Source: Caenorhabditis remanei (lineage: Eukaryota; Nematoda; Chromadorea; Rhabditida; Rhabditidae). Taken from it: DNA of 64,000 nt. The stretch covers positions 3,906,001 through 3,970,000 of the forward strand of contig NC_071331.1 of assembly GCF_010183535.1 (NCBI RefSeq). The letters are read 5' to 3'. Position numbers and translations under genes: made by a program. The notes below the pieces were generated by a model. It was not told the DNA's origin and searched no databases. It saw only the letters and a list, made by a program, of their open reading frames with translations. This document shows, piece by piece, positions 1 to 10,049 of the stretch. Numbering within the stretch: the first letter of the stretch is position 1; each line of letters begins with the position of its first letter.

Positions 1-334
1 TTGATTTCTAACCCGGGAGGATTCAAACCCGCGTCTACTGAAGTATCCTTCAGCCCGGATATTATAGACTCCTTCACCCTCTGGTCGAAGTGTGTCTAAC
101 CGGTTCCGACACAGATAAGAATGGTGGGGGACGTTAATTTCATAAAAAATACCCTGTTTTTAGGAATTTCAATCATAATTTTATTGATTTCTAGATAAAA
201 AATGTCCTGTTTTTAGGAATTTTAATCATAATTTTATTGATTTATAAATAAAAATGTCCTGTTTTTAGGAATTTCAATTATAGTTTTACTGATTTCTAAC
301 CCGGGAGGATTCAAACTCGCGTCTACTGAAGTAC
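1..334 (-). repeat. ~290-bp satellite, left array, first two partial units
   Basis: Contains two copies of the satellite unit that fills 2482-4520. Each unit has a ~100-bp G+C-richer core followed by 2-4 copies of a ~52-bp A/T-rich subrepeat built on CCTGTTTTTAGGAATTT. The core, read on the minus strand, carries GGTTTGAATCC, close to the Pol III B box. The array is interrupted at about 335, between CTGAAGTA and TCCTTCAG, by a 2.1-kb insertion and resumes at about 2482. Confidence 0.85.
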
Positions 335-2481
335 CAGTCGGTTCACGTCGCCTAACGGCGACTAAACCTCCTTCTCAACACCACCCTTCTAGGTGTTACA
401 GTAAATCGTAATTATTCCGAAAACGGACGACACGTTCGGAATACCCCGTTTTTTCTGACTCTGACGATGACAAAAAATCTTTCAAATCGCCTCTGTGGAT
501 CAATCCGGAAACGGACGACACGTTTCGAATCCTTTTTTTTCTATATCTGAATATAAGAAAAAATATTTCACGTCCCAACATGGGTTTGATTTAGCGCTCG
601 AAATGGGGCGTCCCAGATTTTTCCGGTCATTTTTGAAAACTATCAATTTTTGTCGGGGAGTAGTCAAACTTTCACAGAGCCTGAAGACATAGCTGGGGAC
701 GCGATTTCCAAAGTTTCAAGAATTTCGGTTCATTTTTAACCGTTTTATGACAATCGGGGACGCGCGGGACGGGGACGCGGGACGTCCCACCGAGTCCCAT
801 TTAAAGCCCTAGTTTTATTCATCTGACTACAGTCAACGTTGCCGAATTTGACAGATCGGGATCCTAAACGCATCGAAATTCGCCATTTGAAACTTAGCTT
901 TGAAGTATAGCCCCTCGCAATATGAACAAATTTGATCCATCCTTCTGGTGTAGCGATAGCTCTTTTCTTCTCGCCGTTACATCATTGGGCTTTTCTGATC
1001 GTCTGATAGCTGCTCGGGAAGCTACTGAAGCTCTTCTAGATTATCTTCGGACTTTTTTCACTGCTGTTTCCAATTTTTTGGCGTTGGTTCTGTTGCTTTT
1101 CGACTTCTCAGTGTCAGACTGTAGAGATAGTCGGAGTGCTGTATCAGTTGCCATGATTTTCAATCTCAATTTTGTGTCATCCTGACTCTCAGCTTTGTTC
1201 GGCTACCATACGATTTGAATCAGCAGCTTTATTTCCTGAAGTCATCAAAAGTTGATCTCTCTTTCTCTCTAAAGCGAGGTTATGCGTTTTTCTTATCTCG
1301 TTTTCGTGTTCATCATCTCGTCCTCAATCCCTTCCATTCCGTCAAGCTCTACGATCATATGTGAACCGAGCCAAGGCTGTCAAAAAGGCCGGTGGGCGAT
1401 TTTATATCTCAGTTCCCAGCCATGGAAAATTTTCGCTTCTTCAGGCGGCCTTGAAGAGAACCAAAAGATTAGTGGATATTCAAATATAGGGTGATAGGTC
1501 AGCAACATTTGCCATGGATTCTGGACAATCTCAAGTCCGGATAGCAGTGCCCGACGTCTTCTTTTCGTCGTTTTTCTTCATCAACTCCTGTGTCATGCGT
1601 TGAATGTCCCATCAACTCCTCCGAGCTTCAATCTCTCATCTGATTCTGAGCGATGGAGCATGAAGGGAAAAAGGAAAATGATAATTATCGGCAGTTCAAA
1701 AGAATGTGCTTTACGTGGGCCCAATGTCTGGACTTCATGCAACTTCTGCTTTTCACTGTATTTTACACGAAAAAAAGTAGGCGGAGCTAAAACCGTGGTA
1801 AGAGGAAGAAGTAAATGCTGGAAAGAATGGCTAATAAAACTTTAAAAAAATGTAAACCCATATCCACAATGAATTCATCCCCTTTTAGCTGTCCCCAGAA
1901 AACTGCCCGTATTTGTATGATTTGATCAATCTGGAGAAAAACGACACGGATGGAATCATCAACTTTTTTGAATCTTATGATACCAAAGCATCTTTCACGT
2001 CTTCGCTTTTTAGAACGCGGACCGTACTTTTCCTTATTGGAAACAGACGACACGTTCGGAAATCTCTTTTTTCCGAATTTATCAACAAAAAAAAATTAAA
2101 AATCTTTCTTCGCCCCCGGGATCGAACTAAAAACTAACTGTAGTCAATGACGCATAACTTGCCAGATCGGACGCGTCGACACGCCGCCTTCAACCACGCA
2201 GCCCACGGAAAATGCAAGCCGAAGAAAGGAAAGAAATGACGACGCTTAGGCCGACAGTTTCACGCATCTTTTTCCGTTTTTCATTCCCCTATGCTTTATC
2301 AGTGTTTTTGGCTCAGAAGGCGTCATTTTGAGAATTTTGAAAAAAGAAAAAGACGGGCATCATGCGGGGGAAATTCCTGATCTTTTGGTCCAACTTTGAA
2401 GAAAATCGGTTCAGTAGGAAGGGCGGTAGGATCGGCGACACACACACAAACATACAGAATCTGGTGTTTGTTAATAGTAAA
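335..2481. mobile_element. Unidentified insertion inside a satellite unit, degenerate
   Basis: About 2.1 kb of unrelated sequence splits a satellite unit that is otherwise continuous on both sides. It holds no long open frame. Two short stretches look coding-derived: about 1345-1493 on the plus strand (basic, ~45 codons) and about 1050-1190 on the minus strand. A motif close to ACGGACGACACGTTCGGAA occurs three times (about 425, 513 and 2045). The right end carries an ACACACAC-rich tail near 2440. I cannot assign a family; it could be a decayed non-LTR or DNA element. Confidence 0.45.
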
Positions 2482-4520
2482 GATCCTTCAGCCCGGATAT
2501 TATAGACTCCTTCACCCTCTGGTCGAAGTGTGTCTAACCGGTTCCGACACAGATAAGAATGGTGGGGGACGTTAATTTCATAAAAAATACCCTGTTTTTA
2601 GGAATTTTAATTATAGTTTTATGGATTTCTAGATTTTAAAAAGTCCTGTTTTTAGGAATTTTAATTATAATTTTACTGATTTCTAACCCGGGAGGATTCA
2701 AACCCGCGTCTACTGAAGTATCCTTCAGCCCGGATATTATAGACTCCTTCACCCTCTGGTCGAAGTGTGTCTAACCGGTTCCGACACAGATAAGAATGGT
2801 GGGGGACGTTAATTTCATAAAAAATACCCTGTTTTTAGGAATTTCAATCATAATTTTATTGATTTCTAGATAAAAAATGTCCTGTTTTTAGGAATTTTAA
2901 TCATAATTTTATTGATTTATAAATAAAAATGTCCTGTTTTTAGGAATTTCAATTATAGTTTTACTGATTTCTAACCCGGGAGGATTCAAACCCGCGTCTA
3001 CTGAAGTATCCTTCAGCCCGGATATTATAGACTCCTTCACCCTCTGGTCGAAGTGTGTCTAACCGGTTCCGACACAGATAAGAATGGTGGGGGACGTTAA
3101 TTTCATAAAAAATACCCTGTTTTTAGGAATTTTAATCATAATTTTATTGATTTCTAGATTTAAAAATGTCCTGTTTTTAGGAATTTCAATTATAATTTTA
3201 TTGATTTATTAATAAAAAAGTCCTGTTTTTAGGAATTTCAATTATAATTTTACTGATTTCTAACCCGGGAGGATTCAAACCCGCACCTACTGAAGTAACC
3301 TTCAGCCCGGGTATTATAGACTACTACATCCTCTGATCGACGAGTCTATCCGGTACCGACACAGATAAGAATGGTGGGGGAAGTTAATTTCATAAAAAAT
3401 ACCCTGTTTTTAGGAATTTTAATTATAGTTTTATGGATTTCTAGATTTTAAAAAGTCCTGTTTTTAGGAATTTTAATTATAATTTTGTTGATTTCTAGAT
3501 TTTGAAAAGTCCTGTTTTTAGGAATTTTACTCATAATTTTGTTGATTTCTAACCCGGGAGGATTCAAACCCGCGTCTACTGAGGAAAACCTCAGCCCGGG
3601 TATTATAGACTACTACATCCTCTGATCGACGAGTCTATCCGGTACCGACACAGATAAGAATGGTGGGGAAAGTTAATTTCATAAAAAATACCCTGTTTTT
3701 AGGAATTTCAGTTATAAATTTATTGATTTCTAGATAAAAAATGTCCTGTTTTTAAGAATTTCAATTATAATTTTATGGATTTCTAGATTTTAAAAAGTCC
3801 TGTTTTTTAGGAATTTTAATTATAATTTTATTGATTTCTAACCCGGGAGGATTCAAACCCGCGTCTACTGAAGTAACCTTCAGCCCGGGTATTATAGACT
3901 ACTACATCCTCTGATCGACGAGTCTATCCGGTACCGACACAGATAAGAATGGTGGGGGAAGTTAATTTCATAAAAAATACCCTGTTTTTATTACTCTCAA
4001 TTATAATTTTATTGATTTCTAGATAAAAAATGTCCTGTTTTTAGGAATTTTAATTATAATTTTATGGATTTCTAGATTTTGAAAAGTCCTGTTTTTAGGA
4101 ATTTTAATTATAATTTTGTTGATTTCTAACCCGGGAGGATTCAAACCCGCGTCTACTGAGGAAAACCTCAGCCCGGGTATTATAGACTACTACATCCTCT
4201 GATCGACGAGTCTATCCGGTACCGACACAGATAAGAATGGTGGGGGAAGTTAATTTCATAAAAAATACCCTGTTTTTATTACTCTCAATTATAATTTTAT
4301 TGATTTCTAGATAAAAAATGTCCTGTTTTTAAGAATTTCAATTATAATTTTATGGATTTCTAGATTTTAAAAAGTCCTGTTTTTTAGGAATTTTAATTAT
4401 AATTTTATTGATTTCTAACCCGGGAGGATTCAAACCCGCGTCTACTGAAGTAACCTTCAGCCCGGGTATTATAGACTACCGACGAGTCTATCCGGTACCG
4501 ACACAGATAAGAATGGTTGG
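2482..4520 (-). repeat. ~290-bp tandem satellite with tRNA-like core, left array
   Basis: Seven further units at a spacing of about 285-292 bp (cores near 2695, 2985, 3272, 3561, 3850, 4138 and 4431). Read on the minus strand, each core has an A-box-like TCGAYCAGAGG, then about 47 nt containing the hairpin CTGAAG..CTTCAG, then the B-box-like GGTTTGAATCC. This spacing and hairpin resemble a class II (long variable arm) tRNA. No matching acceptor stem is visible, so it is tRNA-like rather than a tRNA. Two core subtypes alternate, one with GTCGAAGTGTGTC and one with GATCGACGAGTC, suggesting expansion from two parents. A matching inverted array lies at 30241-31305. Confidence 0.85.
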
Positions 4521-4579
4521 GGAGGTCAAAGTTAAGAGCGATAAAGTATTTTATTTCTGGGGTGTATAACTCACGTCTT

Positions 4580-4700
4580 TCAAATTGATCGTCTTGTGAT
4601 TCGTCGCGATCCATTGCTTTCTTGTCCACCGTTTGTTGCCCTCGGCCGTTCCTTATCCACCGCGACTGTTGGTTTGTTCTTCATGCGCTGTGGTTTACCA
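4580..4700 (-). pseudogene. Relic of a terminal exon encoding a basic C-terminus
   Basis: Read on the minus strand, a TTTTTCAG acceptor at 4701-4708 is followed by a 39-codon open stretch beginning GKPQRMKNKP. It is rich in Lys, Arg, Asn and Gly and ends in TGA at 4580-4582. The inverted partner at 30079-30195 (+) has the same acceptor and start of frame but an in-frame TAG after about 15 codons. The pattern fits the last exon of a lost gene carried by the older inverted repeat. The parent family is unknown. Confidence 0.4.
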
Positions 4701-5779
4701 CTGAAAAAGAAAACATTAATTCATAATCGAACTAAAAACACAGGGAATATAAGTACAAGATAAATCATGGTTATATAGATATCTCAAAGACGGCCAAAAA
4801 AGAGAAGATAGAAGAATCACCATCCAGTACGGTAAGATGGTGGACGAATGAGCCAAGAAAATGAGATGAGGAGACTGGGGGGTCAGTGGGCGGAGTATAG
4901 TAGAAAACAGCCATCTGTTGATCTAATTGGATAAGTGATTTCCCATGGAGATAAGTGAGGAGGTGGTTTGAGTTAACAGTATTGAAACAATAGGCAAGTG
5001 TCTATCTAGTTTATGTTATCTTGGGAAAGGGCACGGAAAAAGGAGGAAGAGGTTGATGAGGTCAAACAAAAACGTGAATATTCAAACGAAAGTGAAGTTG
5101 GGTGACAGGAGACGATAGTCATCTGGCAAAGGACAGGTGGGCCCTCTAATCAGACAGTTCAAGGTTCCAAGTTTCCCCCAAAGTCATCCGTTCGGACCGA
5201 TTTCTCAAGGAGATAAGGAGGCAGATGGTAATACGTGAAGAAAAATGCCCCAGACAATATACCGAGAGAGACAATGTGTAAATTATTGATAAAGACATCT
5301 GGTATTGACTCAAACTGTGGGGATCAGGGAAAACATAAGCTTCGTAAGACTATGACAGTAACTAAGGTTGGAAGTGGGATTGTGACTCGAATAATAAAAC
5401 GGACTACTGATTCATATCAAACTTTTTGATGAAATAATCAATTTATTTCAACGCCACGCGGCTAAAACCTACAATAAAACAAGAAAACTATAAATTTGGT
5501 CTAAAAACCAAAACGTGCCTCCGCCAGCAAACAAGAGTGCCAAAATTGTTCATTTTCAAAAGGAATTTAACTAAAATAGCGACGAGAAATGCGCGCGTGC
5601 CCGTAGGTCAAACGCGGCAACACAGTGACATACAGAGTGAGTCTAGAAACTCAATCGACTTTAAAGAAATGTTTTAGAAGAGAAACCGTCAACCGTACGG
5701 AATGTACGGAAACAAATTAACAAGAATGGTTACTGTGAAAAATATAAAGTTTCGACAAGGATTTTCAAAAAAAAAATTT

Positions 5780-5918
5780 GCGCAAGCGCATAAAGTTGTG
5801 GGCGGAGCTTAAACTACAAGCGTAAATATGCTACGCGGATCTAATTCCAGTTGTCTTTTTTAATTAAGAATTGCGCCGCTTGCAGTTTAAGCACCGCCCA
5901 CAACTTACTGCGCTTGCT
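5780..5918. mobile_element. Short foldback (MITE-like) element
   Basis: Two ~42-bp arms, GCGCAAGCGC..GTGGGCGGAG.. and its imperfect complement, surround a ~53-bp A/T-rich loop. The right-hand partner of this flank (near 29050) lacks it, so it inserted after the older inverted repeat formed. It has no coding capacity. Confidence 0.6.
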
Positions 5919-6259
5919 CGTTTCAGCGCGCGAAACTTTATTTTTTCACAGAGAACTTAGCTGGAAGTGCAGATAGGTTAAATGCAATTAGAAACAGAGA
6001 GAGCTGAAAAAGAGAGGAGTGCTCTGTGAAAAAGTGAAAGGGACAACTACAGTATTTCATTCATCCGACCTCATATCTTCAGGGGGGGGGGGCGGGGCAT
6101 ATGCACTGTATACGTTCAGATTTCTCAAGAAGATAACATGGCAGGTGGTATTTGTGAAGAAAATTAACCCAGACAATAGACCTTACCACCTTTGTTGTTT
6201 GTTTGTGCTAATTATTATAAAAGGGGAGAAAAGATAGGGAAAACGAGTTTGAAAGAGTG

Positions 6260-6265
6260 AAAGAC
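6260..6265. repeat. 6-bp target-site duplication (left), AAAGAC
   Basis: AAAGAC lies directly before the palindrome start AGTAGTG. The same six bases in direct orientation follow the palindrome end CACTACT at 28610-28615. A 6-bp duplication is the known size for Maverick/Polinton integration. Confidence 0.88.
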
Positions 6266-7159
6266 AGTAGTGTTAGGTTGATATTTTGACCTATTTTCCA
6301 CCCTGTCGGGACACACCCTGACCGTCTGTCGGGACACATGTGGATCCAGCGGGGAGGGACAGCTGCGTCCAATTAGTGCCGCGGCTCCCTCTTGAGTCCC
6401 TGCCCCCCCTCCCGCGCCCCTTTGTCTGACTGTCTGCACCCTCCACTCTCTCTAAGCTCCGCCCCCTTTCGCGGTAAACCCCTATTATGCGGGAAGCGCC
6501 CCTCATAGTAGTAGGCGCAGCAAGATGAAAGTGAATTGGCACCATATGTTGCAAATTAGCAAGATCACAATATGATATTAATAAGTGATATCACGTTATG
6601 ATACTGATTAGGATGAGATGCTAGATTTAGTGAGAAAGTGCATCCAATTAGAGCTCCTTCCCTTTTTTAAAAATGAGAGTGAGTTAGCGAAACCACCCGG
6701 CAATTTCGCAATTTTCCAATGTCAAAAACGAGTAATGCGCGAAGGTGCGACGCGTTTCTAGAAACCTTAGTGACAAATTGTGCATCATAAATTCTGTGAA
6801 ATTTGTTTCATTGAACTGTGAATTTTTAAAACATCATATATCAAAAGTCAACACATTTCACTTTTAAGTTTATTATATTCCTCTCAAATGACCAAAGTTC
6901 AATCTTTTCTCCCCTTTCTAAGCGCCCCCCCCCCCCCCCCCTTTTGTGGTAAATCTTCCTCTCCTCTTGCGGGGAAAAAATAGGGCATCGTCTAACTGTC
7001 TCTCCTCTCGTCCCCCCTCCTTTTGCGGGAACCCCCTCTTTATGCGGGAATGGGAATGCCCAGTGCGTGGTATCAAAAGTGCCAAATTTTTGCAAGATCC
7101 TTCACAATGTAATTGTAATAACGTTTTATTAGCGGAGAAAAAATCGAACAAGAGTTCCA
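6266..7159. other. Outer terminal region of left arm, no gene
   Basis: About 0.9 kb from the terminus to the stop codon of small gene D. It contains a direct repeat of CTGTCGGGACACA (about 6303 and 6327) and a C-run near 6925. Two similar blocks carry TGCGGGAA-type motifs (about 6470-6500 and 7020-7050). In a protein-primed replicon this is where an origin and any packaging signal would lie, but no specific site can be named from sequence alone. No convincing open frame is present; the frames here are short and low-complexity. Confidence 0.55.
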
Positions 7160-7545
7160 TCAGCCACAATGATCAATCGTCCAACTTCCACCTCGTGTAC
7201 AGCATCCTGGATTGAAACTAAAAGAAGAAAGTATCAAAATCCTAAACGAAAGGGAAATTCCTTACTTTGTTTCCAATTTTGGAATATTGAGTAGATTCTC
7301 TTCCAATTTTGCAATTTCTACACAGATATCACCAATTTTCAATGTTGATTGATTGTATACTTGTACTATCTCCCGATCCGGAATTTTCCTTTCCTCGATA
7401 GACTTGTTGATGACATCACACATGTCCTGGAGTTTTGAAGGCGCATCATGTAGTTGGCGGTTTGCAATTTCCCCCGATTTCTCAACAAAAGTTTCTTCAC
7501 ATCGTACATATTGTGAAATCCAACTTCCATTGAAAATTCAGTCAT
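7160..7545 (-). pseudogene. Small gene D (left arm), helical protein, possibly frameshifted
   Basis: Not recognised. A TTTATTCAG acceptor directly precedes ATG at 7545, which opens a 59-codon frame. A second frame, overlapping from about 7520, looks more protein-like: it is rich in Glu, Lys, Ile and Asp with heptad-like spacing (for example KLEENLLNIPKLE). It runs to a 48-nt intron (7218-7265) and ends SWTIDHCG with TGA at 7160. An in-frame TGA keeps the better frame from reaching the first ATG, so the gene is either frameshifted or starts in another way. Both arms share this, so it predates or was copied between arms. An AATAAA lies about 30 nt downstream. One substitution near 7195 differs between arms (Arg versus Leu codon). 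Confidence 0.45.
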
Positions 7546-7673
7546 CCTGAATAAATGTTTAAGAGACCAAATTTTGATTATTAGAAATCACAATGACAGC
7601 ACGTTATATAACAATCAACATTTCTTTTAATCAGTTTATTTTCAAAAGAAACATTTAGTCCTCAATATTATTT

Positions 7674-8161
7674 TCACGCTTGAAGACGAGAAGATCGTGA
7701 TTGAAAAAACTTGTTGCGACGTTGAATGTTAAAGTTGGCGCAGCGAATTTTGCACAGCGACAAAGCTGAATTTTTCCAAAATTATAGAGATATTGCAAAT
7801 AAAGCAAAAAAAAACTTACGAAATTGTTGGTATTCCTCATTGACTTGCACGACATCCATGTTGCGATTTAGTTTTCTACACGTGAAGCACATTTGGAGCA
7901 CAAAAGTCGGATCATCAAACATGAAGAGTGGTTTCAATTGTGCAGCCTAATTGGTTTGCATTGTGACATCCCTTGCCTTTGCAGTCATGTACTTCTAAAA
8001 AATACTAGTTTTCAAAAAAAAAAAGGAATACTAGTTAAAAAAAAAGAATTTTGAAAAAAGAAATGTACCTGATGATTTTCTTTCCATGCTCCTTGTTGAA
8101 TAGGCTTGTATGGGGTAGATTGGAGCATTTGTGGTTTGAGAGCTTTTTGAATTCTGGGCAT
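7674..8161 (-). CDS. Small gene C (left arm), cysteine-pair protein
   Basis: Unrecognised ~103-residue product. The start ATG (8161) follows the acceptor CTTTTCTAG. Exon 1 has 31 codons (MPRIQKALKP..). The stronger-looking acceptor for exon 2, TTTTTTAG, gives an in-frame TAG after 15 codons. Using CCAATTAG, whose AG belongs to that very TAG, keeps the frame open to the TGA at 7674. The product then has CxxC at about residues 51-54 and CxxxC at about 78-82, suggesting a small zinc-binding fold. The last exon is basic (QRRNKFFQSRSSR). An AATAAA follows within 40 nt. It sits between genes B and D, all transcribed outward. The splice choice is inference. Confidence 0.5.
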
Positions 8162-8431
8162 GCTTCTAGAAAAGAAAAAAACGAGAGTGGCGGAGAAAAG
8201 GAGGGGACGGTGGCGAAAAAAGAGACACTTGAGAGTTAATCCTATTAAATCCCGTTGCGCGTCCCAACTGGATGACGCAATAATAATTCAATTAGTCATG
8301 TTCAAGGAGTCGTTGAAAAATCACGCTTTCACTGTATGATTTTATACGTGTCAAAAAAAAAACACGGGTTGGCTCTTTGAAAAAATAGAATTTATTCAAA
8401 GCACAATGGTACAATTGATCAATTTTAAGAT

Positions 8432-9052
8432 TTAAAGCTCATTGACACGTTGCCGGCATTGATCGCATAACATTATTGTAAGAGTTCTGCCATCATAAGT
8501 CGTGTTTTCGTGACATTCTTTACAGAAATAAACGCACACAAATTTTTCCATTCCACGAAATGCCAAAGTTTCTAAAATATAATTCATAAAACACTTTCAA
8601 TTGAAAAGATGGCACAACCTCGTTCTTCAATCTGCTTTTTGCGAGATACTCGCTTTCGTTTTGGCTTTTCAGGCGATTCATTCATTTTTATCATTTTCTT
8701 TCCGCTTATTTGTCGTTTTGGCTTTGACACTGGATTTTCTGAAAAGAAGGGCGCGTCACACATCAATCGAAAAGAACTCACTCTGGACAGAAACACAATT
8801 TTCCACACACGTTTGGGTTTCAGCATCTGGAATGTTTCATTTTTATCAATTATTAAGCAAAAAAACAAAACCTTGTCTATTAAATTTTTTTCTGGGTGTT
8901 TGAGTAATTTGATTAGCTGGGAAAAAGAGTTCAGTGGCTAGCATTGACGGAGAAGGAGACAGGCTCAAATCTTGGAATATGGTTCCATTTTCCACAACGG
9001 GAGGATTAATGTCAAAATCCGACATGGATCGAAGAGATGGAATAGAATTCAT
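8432..9052 (-). CDS. Small gene B (left arm), nuclear-type zinc-ribbon protein
   Basis: Unrecognised 161-residue product from four exons; junction phases all agree. The right-arm copy gives the clearest coordinates (25833-26453). An acceptor TTTCTACAG lies 42 nt before the chosen ATG. Residues 1-60 are Ser/Pro-rich (LSLSPSPS). A Lys/Arg-rich middle follows (KPKRKRVSRKK, a plausible nuclear signal). The C-terminus is a C4 zinc ribbon, C132xxC135 and C151xxC154 separated by 15 residues. An AATAAA lies ~35 nt after the stop. It diverges from the polymerase gene across a ~1-kb gap. A role in late transcription or DNA binding is conceivable, but nothing beyond the zinc motif supports it. Confidence 0.65.
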
Positions 9053-9419
9053 TTCAGACAAAAAATATTGGTCACCACTTGGTGTGTTGAAATTCTGTAG
9101 AAATGAAGAGAGACTCAAGATGCAAGGGAGAAAAAAGTGGGCGGAGTCTTGTACGGTAAATTTTCCAATTTTCATCAAAATTCTATTCTACCATGTAACA
9201 CAAAAATTTTTTCATCATGACTACTTTCATTGAAAAGCAAGAATTTTACATTTTAAAAAGTATCAGAAGAAGAGCTAATTTGAAAATTGTAAATATTTTC
9301 GAATAATAGAACTCATGCTTCAAGTTGCAGAGGGATGCTAGGGCAATGCACTAATTGCAATCACCTCCCCAAGAACATACTTTTTGATTAAAACATCTCA
9401 TTTTGAAAAGAGGAAAAGC

Positions 9420-9690
9420 TGAATTTTATAACCTACAAACAGCTAATCCTCTAGATGCAAGAACAATCTTCAAGTTTTGTGGTTTGACCCCCCAAAAACA
9501 TGAGATGGCAACAAACATGATCCAAATTTGCAAATTGTCATTGCGGATGAGGTGGGGTGTATGAGTATTCTCGAAGAGTTGAATACTGTTTTGAAAAGAA
9601 AGACCGCATTTGGTGGATGCGAACGAGCGAGACAAGTTCCAATTATACAAAGGATTGTGAGTGTCAACGAAGAGGATCCAGCTCCTCGTG
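9420..9690 (+). pseudogene. Degenerate ATPase/helicase-like remnant (left arm)
   Basis: Two adjacent plus-strand frames look protein-derived. The first includes ARTIFKFCGLTP; the second, shifted, includes IVIADEVGCM (Walker-B-like) followed by LEELNTVLKRKTAFGG. The order is loosely reminiscent of a PIF1-type helicase. No Walker A motif or start is visible and the frames are broken by stops at about 9563 and 9692. The right arm carries the same broken copy (25196-25466). The family assignment is weak. Confidence 0.3.
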
Positions 9691-10049
9691 GATAACAAGC
9701 CTATAGACTGGGTCGAAATCAAGTGACTTCAAAAGAAGAAGGAAAAAGTGCATACAATTCTATTTTTTTAGTATCCTTTCATCAGTAAAGAGGCTATCAT
9801 AGCCTTGGATGAAAAACATGAAATCAATTAATGAAATCACTTTTCTGAAAATCCACGGAAACGAATAAATGACATTATCCCTCTAAGTTCTATGCAAAAA
9901 GTGAAAGAAAGTGAAAGTGTGTCGTCCCTCACGGTTCATAATGAGATTAAAAAGGGGGGAGGGGAGGAGTGCGCGCCAAACCCGACTACGTCAGCTGCTC
10001 CCGAAAATTTCGAAAACCGCGTCATTTGCATCATCTTTCGCCCTACAGA

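Larger units (their letters stand above)
4521..6259. repeat. Left arm of an older, diverged inverted repeat
   Basis: Much of this stretch matches 28616-30240 in reverse orientation with many substitutions and indels. For example, the segment with GGCAAAGGACAGGTGGGCCC near 5125 has its partner near 29660, and the block at about 5460-5760 matches 29060-29350. Together with the outer satellites it forms an older palindromic structure. The Maverick-type insertion at 6266 landed in its spacer. No intact gene is seen; an exon relic is listed separately. The ORFs in the 5.2-6.2 kb part look accidental. Confidence 0.75.

Noticed and set aside
3556..3660. Functional tRNA gene in the satellite core
   Set aside because: The B box and a variable-arm hairpin are present, but no 7-bp acceptor stem pairs, the anticodon stem is poor and the T stem has a mismatch.
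6215..7095. Gly/Arg-rich frames near the palindrome ends
   Set aside because: Generated by the C/G homopolymer and CCCCTTT-type repeats; frame changes with run length (17 versus 11) between arms.
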